Shown here piece after piece: positions 44,549 through 53,387 of a stretch of 64,000 bases of DNA (the first letter of the stretch is position 1; each line of letters begins with the position of its first letter). Both the position numbers and the translations under genes were made by a program. Location: contig CAIQVJ010000011.1 in the NCBI GenBank assembly GCA_903875225.1, forward strand, positions 1-64,000. Direction: 5' to 3'. A model generated the notes under the pieces. It was not told the DNA's origin, made no database searches, and was given only the letters and a program-made list of their open reading frames with translations. This DNA is from an uncultured Pseudomonadota bacterium. Its GTDB lineage: Bacteria > Myxococcota_A > UBA796 > SXON01.

Positions 44549-45960
44549 GACGCACCTCCCACCGAGAGTTTTTCAACCTTGACCGTCGGCATCCCCTGGC
44601 TCACAGGCACGCTCTGGCCATCCTTGCCGCAGGTCCAGCCCCCGATGTCGATCTGCAGGTCGTTGCCGACCATCTGCACCGTCTCGAGCACCTTGGGACC
44701 GTTCCCGATGATGTTCACGTCCTTGATGGGCCGGGTGAGCTTGCCGTCCTCGATCAGGTAGCCGTGGCGCACGTAGAAGGCGAAGTCACCCGCGCCGATC
44801 TGGACCTGACCGTTGCTGAACGTGGAGCAGTACACGCCGTTCTTCACCGAGGCGATGACCTCCTCCGGCGAGTAGGGGCCGCTCTCCATGTAGGTGGCCC
44901 GCATGCGGGGCAGCACGGGAGACCGGAAGCTCTCGCGCCGGCCCGAGCCCGTGGGCTTGACCTTGTAGTGCCGCGACGAGATCTCGTCGTGCAGGTAGCT
45001 CTTGAGGATCCCGTCCTCGATCAGCACCGTCTTCTCGGCAGGGTTCGCCTCGTCGTCGGTGTTGATGCTCCCGCGCGCGAACGGGAGCGTGCCGTCATCC
45101 ACGACCGTCACGCCCCTGGGCGCGATGCGCTGACCAAGCTTGTCAGCATAGATACTGATGTTCTTCCGGTTGAAGTCCGCCTCCAGCCCGTGCCCGATGG
45201 CCTCGTGCAGCAGGATGCCCGAGGAGCCCGCCCCCAGGACCACGGTCATCTCCCCTGCGGGAGGTTTCCCAGCCTCGAAGAGGATCATCGTGTCGTCGAT
45301 CGCCTTCTTGACGAGCGCGCCGACGTGGGCCTCGGAGTAGAACTCCAGCCCCTGCCGTTGGGCGATGTTGGCCGCCGCGCTCTCCTTCTTCCCGTTCTGC
45401 TCCGCCGTGACCGACACAAAGGCCCTGGTCATCGGCTGGTAGTCGTGGACCAGCCGCCCGTCGGGCCGGACGATGAGGATGTGCTTCTGTGTGTCTGCGA
45501 CCATCGTCTCGACCTTCTTCACCCGGGGGTCGGCCGCGAACGTGCGCCGCTCCCACGAGCGCACCAGGTCCACCCGCGTGGCCATGTCCACGAGCTCCCA
45601 CGGCTGGCGAACGGCGTAGCGATCCGCCGTCGGTCCGGGGCGCGAACCGATCCGCTCCACCGTCCTCGGCTGGCCACCCGCCGCGATCTCCGCCGCGACC
45701 TGCGCCGCCTCCCGCATCGACGCGAGGGAGAGCTCCTCCGTGTACGCATACCCGACCGAGTCCCCCACGACGACGCGTACGCCAAGCCCCAGATCGACGT
45801 TGGTGCTCGCCCGGTTGACCTTGCCGTCCGAGAGCGCCACCGACGTGCTGTTGAGGTGCTCGAAGTACAGGTCGGCGTCGTCGGCCCCTCGCCCGAGCGC
45901 GTCGGACAGGACCTGTCGAATCACTTCCTCGGTCAAGCCGAACTGCGAGAACCAGATCAT
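44545..45960 (-). CDS. tldD: TldD family zinc metalloprotease
   Basis: The protein has 471 residues. The active site motif is H252-E253-A-I-G-H257 (LLHEAIGHGLEADF), with the downstream Cys in GGWTCGKDGQSVPVSQGMP as the likely third zinc ligand. With TldE it forms a barrel-like heterodimer that degrades small unfolded peptides and matures some ribosomal peptides. GGAG precedes the ATG by six bases, and it is the first gene of the pair. No peptide-natural-product precursor is evident nearby, so the substrate is open. Confidence 0.95.
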   Translation of the reverse strand: MIWFSQFGLTEEVIRQVLSDALGRGADDADLYFEHLNSTSVALSDGKVNRASTNVDLGLGVRVVVGDSVGYAYTEELSLASMREAAQVAAEIAAGGQPRTVERIGSRPGPTADRYAVRQPWELVDMATRVDLVRSWERRTFAADPRVKKVETMVADTQKHILIVRPDGRLVHDYQPMTRAFVSVTAEQNGKKESAAANIAQRQGLEFYSEAHVGALVKKAIDDTMILFEAGKPPAGEMTVVLGAGSSGILLHEAIGHGLEADFNRKNISIYADKLGQRIAPRGVTVVDDGTLPFARGSINTDDEANPAEKTVLIEDGILKSYLHDEISSRHYKVKPTGSGRRESFRSPVLPRMRATYMESGPYSPEEVIASVKNGVYCSTFSNGQVQIGAGDFAFYVRHGYLIEDGKLTRPIKDVNIIGNGPKVLETVQMVGNDLQIDIGGWTCGKDGQSVPVSQGMPTVKVEKLSVGGAS

Positions 45961-46048
45961 GGAGACTCCGTGCGCGCGAGGGGCGCGGTTCCAACATAGT
46001 GCTGATCGGGCCGCGTGGGAACTGGCAGAATGGGCAGGTCGGCGCGGA

Positions 46049-47827
46049 TCACTCGGTGCCGTACACGTTGTCGGCGGTGATCGCCATCAAGCCGGCGCCG
46101 CTGTCCGGCACATCCTCAGCCATGATCACCACGTACCCGTCCGTCATGTCACTCGCGTAGAGACTGTCGGCCTCGACCCCGTTCACGTATGCGTAGAACC
46201 GGCCGCCGGAGTGGTAGATCCGCAGACGGTTGATGAACCCGAGCCCCTGGTACCCGGCGGAGGTCGGCCGCCATGCGTGCTCCGCGGTGTACACCCCGTG
46301 GTCGATCCGCCCCACCTGGACGCGGAACCCGTCGTCCACCTGCATCCACGCATAGACGCCATCGTTGCAGGACAGGGTCTGGCACACGGCGATGCCGGCG
46401 CCCGCGGTGGGGTCCCCGCTGGTGCGCGTGATGTCCACCTCGAGCAGGTAGGGCGCCTCCCACACCGTGGCCTGGTACCCGAAATTGTGCCAGGCGCCGT
46501 CCCCGACGCCCGTGAAGCTCGCCGCGCCCGACAGTGCGACCCAACCGGTGTCGGTCACCCAGCCCCGCGCCGTGCGCTCGAAATCGAAGGCGCCGGGCAA
46601 GGCCTGGTCGCACGGGTCCGAGACGCCGTCGCAGTCATTGTCGATGCCGTCGCAGACCTCCGGCGAGAAGGTGCCGACGTTGGGCAGGCTGTCGTTGCAG
46701 TCGCCGCCCCCACAGGAGAGCGCCGCCTCCCCATCGGCATCGAAGTCGGCGTCATTGAGATCCCCGTCGCAGTCGGCATCGATGGCGTCGCACTGCTCGG
46801 GCATGCTCCCGATCGTGGGGTCTGCGTCGTCGCAGTCCGTACCGCCGCACGCGACGTCGATGGCACCGTCCTCGTCCTCGTCCTTGTCGTCCGGGGTTCC
46901 GTTGCAGTCGTTGTCGGCGCCGTCGCCGCAGATGTCCGTCATGCCCGCGGAGGTCGTGGCGTCGTGATCGTCACAGTCGTTCCCGCCACACTCGGTGGGC
47001 TGAGAGAGATCCCCGTCGTCATCCTGGAAGTCCAGGACACCGTCGCAGTTGTTGTCGATGCCGTCGTCGCACCAGTCCGTCGCGGAGGGGCCCATCGTCG
47101 GGTCGTTGTCGTCGCAGTCGTCGCCCCCGCAATCGGGGGAGATGTCGCCGTCGCCGTCCACGTCCACGTCGTTGGTGAGCCCGTCGCAGTCCTGGTCGAT
47201 GTCGTCGCAGAACTCGGCCTCGCCCGGGTGGATGTAGGGGTCGGCGTCGTTGCAGTCGTCCCCGCCGGGACACTCGTCGGATGCGTAGCCATCGCCGTCG
47301 GCGTCGGCCCCGTCGATCGTCCCGTTGCAGTTGTTGTCGATGCCGTCGTGGCAGTCCTCGGGGACGTCCGGGCCCAGCGCGGGATCCTCGTCGTCGCAGT
47401 CCGAGCCGCCGCACAACGAATCCACGGCGCCATCCCCGTCGGAGTCCTTGTCGTCCACGATCCCGTTGCAGTCCTCGTCCACGCCGTCGCAGATCTCGAT
47501 CCCGCCGGGGCTCACGTCGGACCGCGTGTCGTCGCAGTCGGTGCCCAGGGAGCAGGCGTCGGACATGTAGCCGTCCCCATCGGCGTCCATGACCGTGATG
47601 TCGGTGGCGTTGTCGATCGCGCCGTCGCAGTCGTTGTCCACCCCATCGCACACCTCCACCGCACCGGGCTTGACCTCGGGGTCCAGATCGTTGCAGTCGG
47701 TGCCGTCATCACAGAGGTTGGTGGAGAAGAACCCGTCGTTGTCGTTGTCCGAGATGCACTTGACCTTGCAGCCGGACAGCGCCAGCCCGAGGGCGAGCAG
47801 CATCGGCAGGCCGAGGCGAAGGGTCAT
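46049..47827 (-). CDS. MopE-repeat lipoprotein with C-terminal jelly-roll-like domain
   Basis: The protein has 592 residues. The signal ends at ALSGC (Cys about 20). Eight MopE-like modules follow, but of a shorter form than in the other paralogues: each has D-x-D-x-D-G loops and a CGGSDCDD-type cysteine pair (CGGDDCDDNDP), with CHDGIDNNCNGTIDG variants. The last 200 residues (FDFERTARGWVTDTGWVALS) look like a concanavalin/jelly-roll sandwich. The ATG lies inside the stop of the isochorismatase-like gene (ATGA) with GGAGG upstream, so translation is coupled. Confidence 0.87.
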   Translation of the reverse strand: MTLRLGLPMLLALGLALSGCKVKCISDNDNDGFFSTNLCDDGTDCNDLDPEVKPGAVEVCDGVDNDCDGAIDNATDITVMDADGDGYMSDACSLGTDCDDTRSDVSPGGIEICDGVDEDCNGIVDDKDSDGDGAVDSLCGGSDCDDEDPALGPDVPEDCHDGIDNNCNGTIDGADADGDGYASDECPGGDDCNDADPYIHPGEAEFCDDIDQDCDGLTNDVDVDGDGDISPDCGGDDCDDNDPTMGPSATDWCDDGIDNNCDGVLDFQDDDGDLSQPTECGGNDCDDHDATTSAGMTDICGDGADNDCNGTPDDKDEDEDGAIDVACGGTDCDDADPTIGSMPEQCDAIDADCDGDLNDADFDADGEAALSCGGGDCNDSLPNVGTFSPEVCDGIDNDCDGVSDPCDQALPGAFDFERTARGWVTDTGWVALSGAASFTGVGDGAWHNFGYQATVWEAPYLLEVDITRTSGDPTAGAGIAVCQTLSCNDGVYAWMQVDDGFRVQVGRIDHGVYTAEHAWRPTSAGYQGLGFINRLRIYHSGGRFYAYVNGVEADSLYASDMTDGYVVIMAEDVPDSGAGLMAITADNVYGTE

Positions 47828-48372
47828 CGGATCCTCCGGGAGATCTCTTTGAAGAGCGGGGTGCCCGCGCGGCCGATCAGGCCGAACAACACGGTCTCGG
47901 ACGAGACGATCTTTGCCCCCGCGGCTTCGGCGAGCGCGAGCCCACGGGCCCGGTCGGGCAGGGTGCGCGACACGCACCCGTCGGCCACGATGTACACGAC
48001 GGTGCCGCGGGCGAGCAGGTCGATCGCCGTGAGCGCGACGCAGATGTGCGCTTCCATGCCCACGATGATCACCTCCGGCCGATGCAGATCGGGGAAGCCA
48101 GGCTCGCGAAGCGCCGAGAAGGCGAGCTTCTCGAACCGGAACACCGAGCGGGGCAACGCCGCGGTGATGGCGGGCAGGGTGGGCCCGATGCCGCGCGGGT
48201 ACTGCTCGGTGAGCAGCACGGGGATCGCCAGCTCCCCGGCCGCGAAGAGCAGGTTGCCCACGCTGCGCAGCGCACGATCCCGCCCACCGTCGTCATCCCC
48301 CGGGGGCATGGCGGCGAAGAGCTTTTCCTGAAAGTCGATGACGAGCAGGGCGGCGCGGGCAGGGTCGAACAT
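47824..48372 (-). CDS. isochorismatase-like cysteine hydrolase
   Basis: The protein has 182 residues. The catalytic triad of the family is in place: D13 (LLVIDFQEKL), K82 (FRFEKLAFSAL) and C111 (GMEAHICVALTAIDL). Relatives hydrolyse nicotinamide, N-carbamoyl compounds or isochorismate; this one resembles the YcaC-like or generic branch and its substrate cannot be named. The ATG at 48372 is where the conserved core begins. It is the first gene of a pair with the MopE lipoprotein. Confidence 0.9.
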   Translation of the reverse strand: MFDPARAALLVIDFQEKLFAAMPPGDDDGGRDRALRSVGNLLFAAGELAIPVLLTEQYPRGIGPTLPAITAALPRSVFRFEKLAFSALREPGFPDLHRPEVIIVGMEAHICVALTAIDLLARGTVVYIVADGCVSRTLPDRARGLALAEAAGAKIVSSETVLFGLIGRAGTPLFKEISRRIR

Positions 48373-48494
48373 GTCGACGACGTAACTCCCGGTCCGGGCG
48401 GTTTCACGATCCCCGGCGGCCGGGCCCGCCACAGGGAATCCCACCGGGATCGAAGAGGCGCTCCGGGATCATTCTGGCGATAGAGGCCCCCGCG

Positions 48495-49310
48495 ATGCTC
48501 CGCCTGGTGGCCGCGATGACCCCGATCCTCCTCGCAGCGTGCAGCCGGGCGGACCCGGGAACCTGCACCTCGGGCTTCGGGACGATCTCCTGCACCGCGA
48601 ATTCCGACCGGGTCGGGGAGCCGGGGCACCAGCGACGGGTGCTCTGGCAGGTTCCCGCCGGGGAAGCACCCGAGGCCGGGTGGCCCGTCGTGCTCCTGTT
48701 CCAGGGCTCCCTCTCCCCCGCCCAGACCTACTGGTCCGGGTACCAGGCCGAGATGCTCGGCGGGATCCACCAGGTGGAGCTCACGCAGCGGCTCCTGGCG
48801 GACGGCTACGCCGTGTTCACCCCCCTCGCGGTCGTCGGCGGGTTCTGGTGCTGGAACACCAACGTGATCCCCTGGGCCGCCGACTGGGAGGACTCCCCCG
48901 ACAAGTCCGTCCTCGACGTGCTCTTCGACGAGATGGACGCCGGCGACTTCGGGCCGCTCGACACCTCCCGCATGTACGCCGGCGGCATCTCGAGCGGGGG
49001 CTACATGACGAGCCGCATGGCCGAGGCCTACCCCGGGCGCTTCTCCGCGCTGGCCATCGTCTCGGCGAGCTGGGCGACCTGCCTCGGTACCTTCTGCGCG
49101 CTGCCGGACGAGCTACCCGCGGACCACCCGCCGACGTTCTTCGGGCACGGCGCCAAGGACTTCATCGTGCCGCCGCGCACGATGCTGAAGTACCGCGATG
49201 CGCTCGACGACATGGGTGTCGAGACCGAGACGACCATCGACCCGATGACGGCGCACGGCTGGTTCGACGGGGAGGCGGAGGACGTGGCGGAGTGGTTCGA
49301 GGGGCATTGA
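48495..49310 (+). CDS. lipoprotein alpha/beta-hydrolase (PHB depolymerase/feruloyl esterase-like)
   Basis: The protein has 271 residues. The signal ends at ILLAACS (Cys about 16). It has an alpha/beta-hydrolase core with nucleophile S166 in GISSGGY, an Asp in HGAKDFIVPP and a terminal His in TAHGWF. Length and motifs suit PHB depolymerase-like or acetylxylan/feruloyl esterases. Extra Cys pairs (CTSGFGTISC; FWCWN; WATCLGTFC) suggest disulfides outside the cytoplasm. It is divergent from the isochorismatase-like gene across 122 bp. Confidence 0.85.
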   Translation: MLRLVAAMTPILLAACSRADPGTCTSGFGTISCTANSDRVGEPGHQRRVLWQVPAGEAPEAGWPVVLLFQGSLSPAQTYWSGYQAEMLGGIHQVELTQRLLADGYAVFTPLAVVGGFWCWNTNVIPWAADWEDSPDKSVLDVLFDEMDAGDFGPLDTSRMYAGGISSGGYMTSRMAEAYPGRFSALAIVSASWATCLGTFCALPDELPADHPPTFFGHGAKDFIVPPRTMLKYRDALDDMGVETETTIDPMTAHGWFDGEAEDVAEWFEGH

Positions 49311-49315
49311 CTATC

Positions 49316-49329
49316 GGGGGTGAGCCCCC
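49316..49329. terminator. short GC hairpin after the esterase gene
   Basis: GGGGG-TGAG-CCCCC can fold 5 bp downstream of the esterase stop and about 50 bp before the kinase ATG. No T-tract follows. It resembles the hairpins in the left-edge repeats only in general composition. Confidence 0.3.
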
Positions 49330-49381
49330 AAACCCCCGGGGCCGGGACAGGCAGGGCTCCCTTTTCGGATAAAGCCGGGGC

Positions 49382-52300
49382 ATGAGCGACTCCGCGATCA
49401 TCGGCGCCCTGTTGGTCCGGATGGACCTGACTGCGGACGAGCGGGCCTGGCTCTCCCGCCTGCTCTGCCGCGCGCCGTCCGGGAGCGACACCTACAACGA
49501 CGATGACGGGACCGGCCCGACCCGCGCGTCACCCGACACCGAGGTCTCCGACGAGGAGCCCGGTCGGTACGAGGATCTGCGGGATGGCGAGGCCGGCGTG
49601 CTCGGGATCGGCGGGATGGGCCAGGTCGTCGTCGTCCGCGATCGGCACCTGCGACGGGAGGTCGCCTGGAAGGAGCTGAGATGGGCGGGTGCCACGCGGG
49701 CGTCGGGACCGGGGAGCGGCGCGCCGCCGTCGTCGGTCGACCGCTTCCTCCGGGAAGCTCGCGTCACAGCCCGGCTCGAGCACCCACACATCGTGCCCGT
49801 CCATGAGCTCGGGAGACGGCCGGACGGTTCGCTCTACTACACCATGCGTCGGGTTCGAGGCCGCAGCCTGGCCAGCGCCATCGACGGGGCCAGCACGCTC
49901 CCCGAGCGGCTTGGGCTGATCGCCCACTACGCGAATCTCTGCAACGCCATCGCGTTCGCGCACAGCCGTGGAGTGCTGCACCGCGACATCAAGCCCGCCA
50001 ACGTGATGGTCGGCGAGTTCGGGGAGACCGTGGTGCTGGATTGGGGGCTCGCGGGGCTGCGGTCGGAGCCGGACGTCAAGCGCGATCCCCGCAGTGGGAT
50101 GGAGACGCTGCAGCAGGACTCCGGGCAGACCGTGGCTGGGGCAGTCATGGGGACGCCGTCGTACATGAGCCCCGAGCAGGCGGGAGGCCGTCCGATGGAC
50201 GAGCGGTCCGATGTCTGGAGCCTGGGCGCGGTGCTCTACGAGATCCTGTCGGGGCATCCGCCGTATCGGGAGGAAGACGCCCGCACGACGCTGGCCCGGG
50301 CGCTCATCGGCGACGTTCCCCCGCTGCGCGGGGTGGTCCCGGGAGCGCCCCCCGACCTCGTCGCCGTCGCTGAAAAGGCGCTCCATGCCAACCCGGTGCA
50401 ACGCTACCAGAGCGTCAGGGAGCTGATTGCGGACGTCGACGCGTGGCGCGACGGCAGGAGGGTGGGCGTCTACGAGTACGGCCGGCGCGAGCTTCTGGCG
50501 CGGTTTGTCGCGCGCTACCGACTACCGATCGCCGTAGCGTCGGTAGGCGCTGTGCTGCTCATCGCCGTCGCGACGGTTGGCTTCCTCAACGTGCGGAAGG
50601 AGCGCGACCGCGCCGTCGCCAGCGAGACGCAGACACGATCGGCGCTCAACGTCGCCCGGGTTCGTGGGCTCCGAGCGAGCGCCAGAGAGGCCGAACTGCG
50701 GGGGGACGCCGGGTCAGCCCTCGCCCTGTGGCGCGTATTGTTGTCGATAGGGGAAGCCGTGGGGCCCGAGATCCACCGGCTCTACACGTCCGGAGCAGCG
50801 TCACGAGTATTCGCCGTGGGCACGGGGCGCATCTCCCAGGTGCTGTGGGCGGATGGGGGGCGCACGATCGTGACGTTGGACGATCTGGGGGTGGTGGGTT
50901 TCTGGGATGCCCAGACCGGCGTCCACAGGAAGGAAATCCCGGCCGGGGATGCGCCCGCGAGAGCCATCCGGATGCCCCCCGGAGACGACAAGGTGGTCGT
51001 GATCCGGGAGCGGTTGGCGGGCGGGGCGCGCGTCGAGACCTGGGACATCCCGACCGGCGGACGCATCTCCACGTGGGACGAGGTTCCTGTGGGGAAGTTT
51101 TTTCGGGAGGAGCTCTCGCCCGACGGGAGGACCATCGCGCTCGCCCATCAGACCTTGCGGGTGCACGACACCGAGACGGGCATGTTGGCCTTCCGGATGG
51201 AGAGCGACCCCAGGCTGGCGCAGGTGAACGCGGTGGCCTGGGTGGGCGACCAACTGGCTGTCGCCGTAATGTTGGAGCCCGGCGTCCGGCTGCTCGATCC
51301 CCAGACCGGGCTACGCCGGGGATTCCTGGCCACGAAGGGAAATGTCTACCGACTGGCGAAGTCAAGCGACGGGGCCCGGCTGTCCGCGGCGGACCAGGGG
51401 GGGGAGTTGACGGTGTGGGACGTACAGACCGGCAAGGCCCTGGCGAAAGCGAGCGCCGGCCCGAGCGCGATCTACGGACGCGGACTCGCGCTCGGGCCGG
51501 ACGGTGCCCGGTTGGCGATGCAGGACAAGACAGGGCTCGGTGTCCTGCTCCAGGGGAGCGACGGTGCAGTGGTGCGCCCGCTCGAATCGATCTCGGACAC
51601 CGCCTCGTTGTTCCGCTTCTCGCCCGGCGGGGCCCTACTCGCCGGAGCGACGGGTGACAACCGCGTGCGACTCTGGGCCGCCCCCGATGGCGAGACCGTG
51701 GGGCGGCTCGGGGGGGCGACCGGGCCCATCTCCGATCTCGCCTTCAGCCCAGATGAACGTGAGCTCGCATGGGGCTCAGCCGATGGGCGCGTGCGAATCC
51801 AGCGGCTCGGACCGGACGCAGCCCTTCAGGCCCCCAAGCATTATCCGGGCACCGACGACCTCGTCTCGATCGCGGTCGAAGCGAGCGGGGAGCGGCTCGC
51901 AGCGGGGAGCATCAGCGGGAACGCGATGATCTGGCGGGACGGACAGCCCACACAGTCCCTCCATCTCGATGGCCTGATCGCGTGCCGGGTGGCGTTCGCT
52001 GGGTCGGGCCCGCAGGTGGTCGTACTCGGACTCGGGGCATGCCAACTGGGCACGAGCACCCACTTCGCCTCAGGCGACATGTCCCTCATCTCGGGCGACA
52101 CGTTCGATGGCGCCGAGATCTGGACGATGGGCGACGCCAGCCCCAAGCAGCTCTGGGCGGACAGGCGACCCACCCGGGAAGGGGGCGGCGGGGCGGCACT
52201 CTCCGCCGACGGCGGCGCATTCGCGTATGCACCCGATGAGGGTGGTGTCCGGATGGGTCGCGTGGGTGCCGACGGCGTCGTGGCGCTCTCCGACTCCAGC

Positions 52301-53047
52301 GGCGGCACATCGCTCACCTTCCTCGACGACGGGCGGGCCCTGGCGGGCCTGTTCGACGAGACTTCGCCGCCCCTGCGCACCTGGGGTGCCGATGCTGGTC
52401 TGCTCGGGGCCTTTGGACCAGACCAGACCGGCCCCCCCGTCGCCGCGCCCCGGGGCGCCGTCGTCTACTCCGTCGCGGAGGGGACCGGCACGATCGATCG
52501 CTGGGATGTCCACGCCCGAGCCGCGCTCCCCCCGCTCGCCGGGATCGACGCTGGCGGCGGCATCCTCGCCGTGGCCTCCGACGACTCGATCCTGGTCCAG
52601 GGCAACGACGCCGGTGCCCTCCGGGTCACCGCGTCGGACGGCACCATCCTCTCCGAGGCTCGCACCGGCGACGGCCCGATCAAGGCGCTGGTCCTCTCCA
52701 GCGATGGCAAGCGCTATGCTCGCGCCTCGGGTACCGTCGTCGCAGTCCACGACGCCGCCACGGGCAGCACCCTCCAGACGTTCGAGCTCGACCGCAACAA
52801 CGCGAGGATACTCACCTTCGACCCGCTGGCTGGTCACCTCTACGCTGCGCTCTCCGACGGTTCGGTGACACGCTGGGACACCCCGCCGCTCGATCCTGTC
52901 TCCACGTCGCGAAAGGCCGGAGCGGACACCAACCTGCGTGTGTGCCCGGACAGCTACGAGGTCGTCCCCGTCGTTCCATCTCCCCCGGCAGAAACGGTGT
53001 GGGCACCGCAGGAGGCATGCCGGGCCAGCGACGTTCAGGAAAGGTGA
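49382..53047 (+). CDS. transmembrane Ser/Thr protein kinase with WD40-like C-terminal domain
   Basis: The protein has 1221 residues. A ~70-residue acidic leader precedes a PknB-type kinase domain: glycine loop GIGGMGQVVVV (75-85), Lys97 (VAWKEL), HRDIKPANVMV (200-210), DWG at 220-222 instead of DFG, and YMSPEQ in the activation segment. One transmembrane helix lies at about 384-403 (LPIAVASVGAVLLIAVATVG). The remaining 800 residues outside the membrane are WD40/PD40-like repeats (LTVWDVQTGKALAKA; RLWAAPDGETVGRL), probably a beta-propeller sensor. The HRD and Lys are intact, so it should be active. It stands alone in its orientation. Confidence 0.92.
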   Translation: MSDSAIIGALLVRMDLTADERAWLSRLLCRAPSGSDTYNDDDGTGPTRASPDTEVSDEEPGRYEDLRDGEAGVLGIGGMGQVVVVRDRHLRREVAWKELRWAGATRASGPGSGAPPSSVDRFLREARVTARLEHPHIVPVHELGRRPDGSLYYTMRRVRGRSLASAIDGASTLPERLGLIAHYANLCNAIAFAHSRGVLHRDIKPANVMVGEFGETVVLDWGLAGLRSEPDVKRDPRSGMETLQQDSGQTVAGAVMGTPSYMSPEQAGGRPMDERSDVWSLGAVLYEILSGHPPYREEDARTTLARALIGDVPPLRGVVPGAPPDLVAVAEKALHANPVQRYQSVRELIADVDAWRDGRRVGVYEYGRRELLARFVARYRLPIAVASVGAVLLIAVATVGFLNVRKERDRAVASETQTRSALNVARVRGLRASAREAELRGDAGSALALWRVLLSIGEAVGPEIHRLYTSGAASRVFAVGTGRISQVLWADGGRTIVTLDDLGVVGFWDAQTGVHRKEIPAGDAPARAIRMPPGDDKVVVIRERLAGGARVETWDIPTGGRISTWDEVPVGKFFREELSPDGRTIALAHQTLRVHDTETGMLAFRMESDPRLAQVNAVAWVGDQLAVAVMLEPGVRLLDPQTGLRRGFLATKGNVYRLAKSSDGARLSAADQGGELTVWDVQTGKALAKASAGPSAIYGRGLALGPDGARLAMQDKTGLGVLLQGSDGAVVRPLESISDTASLFRFSPGGALLAGATGDNRVRLWAAPDGETVGRLGGATGPISDLAFSPDERELAWGSADGRVRIQRLGPDAALQAPKHYPGTDDLVSIAVEASGERLAAGSISGNAMIWRDGQPTQSLHLDGLIACRVAFAGSGPQVVVLGLGACQLGTSTHFASGDMSLISGDTFDGAEIWTMGDASPKQLWADRRPTREGGGGAALSADGGAFAYAPDEGGVRMGRVGADGVVALSDSSGGTSLTFLDDGRALAGLFDETSPPLRTWGADAGLLGAFGPDQTGPPVAAPRGAVVYSVAEGTGTIDRWDVHARAALPPLAGIDAGGGILAVASDDSILVQGNDAGALRVTASDGTILSEARTGDGPIKALVLSSDGKRYARASGTVVAVHDAATGSTLQTFELDRNNARILTFDPLAGHLYAALSDGSVTRWDTPPLDPVSTSRKAGADTNLRVCPDSYEVVPVVPSPPAETVWAPQEACRASDVQER

Positions 53048-53079
53048 CTGTCTACTCCCACGAACCCCGCCCCGAAGCT

Positions 53080-53180
53080 GGCGGAGCCGGGGGGCCGTGG
53101 CCACGAGCCCATCGTGGCCAACCCGCGGAAGCGGAAGCCCTTCATCCGTATGCCCCCGGCGGACCCCACCTTCCGCGCTT
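53080..53180 (+). pseudogene. possible remnant of an IS110-type transposase
   Basis: In a plus frame the sequence reads RGHEPIVANPRKRKPFI, then stops at a TGA near 53179. The string resembles the 'G-H-E-V-I-V-A-N-P-R-K' segment in the N-terminal domain of IS110-family transposases. Only about 30 codons can be read and there are no terminal repeats, so the call is weak. The rest of the 340-bp gap (53048-53387) holds nothing recognisable. Confidence 0.25.
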
Positions 53181-53387
53181 GAACGCCGCCCGGTAGTGGG
53201 CTTCCGTTGCTTCGGAGGCAAGCGTGAATCAAGAACGGACGGTGGCCGAGCGGGGTCCGCCGGGGGTATGCGGACAGGACAGCCAAAGGCGCCTGGTGGG
53301 GAGCCCAGCACGCCCCCGGGGGCATCTCGGGCGTGATACCTACACTTTGTCAAGCTCCAACCAACACGCCCCGCCCGCGGAGGAACA

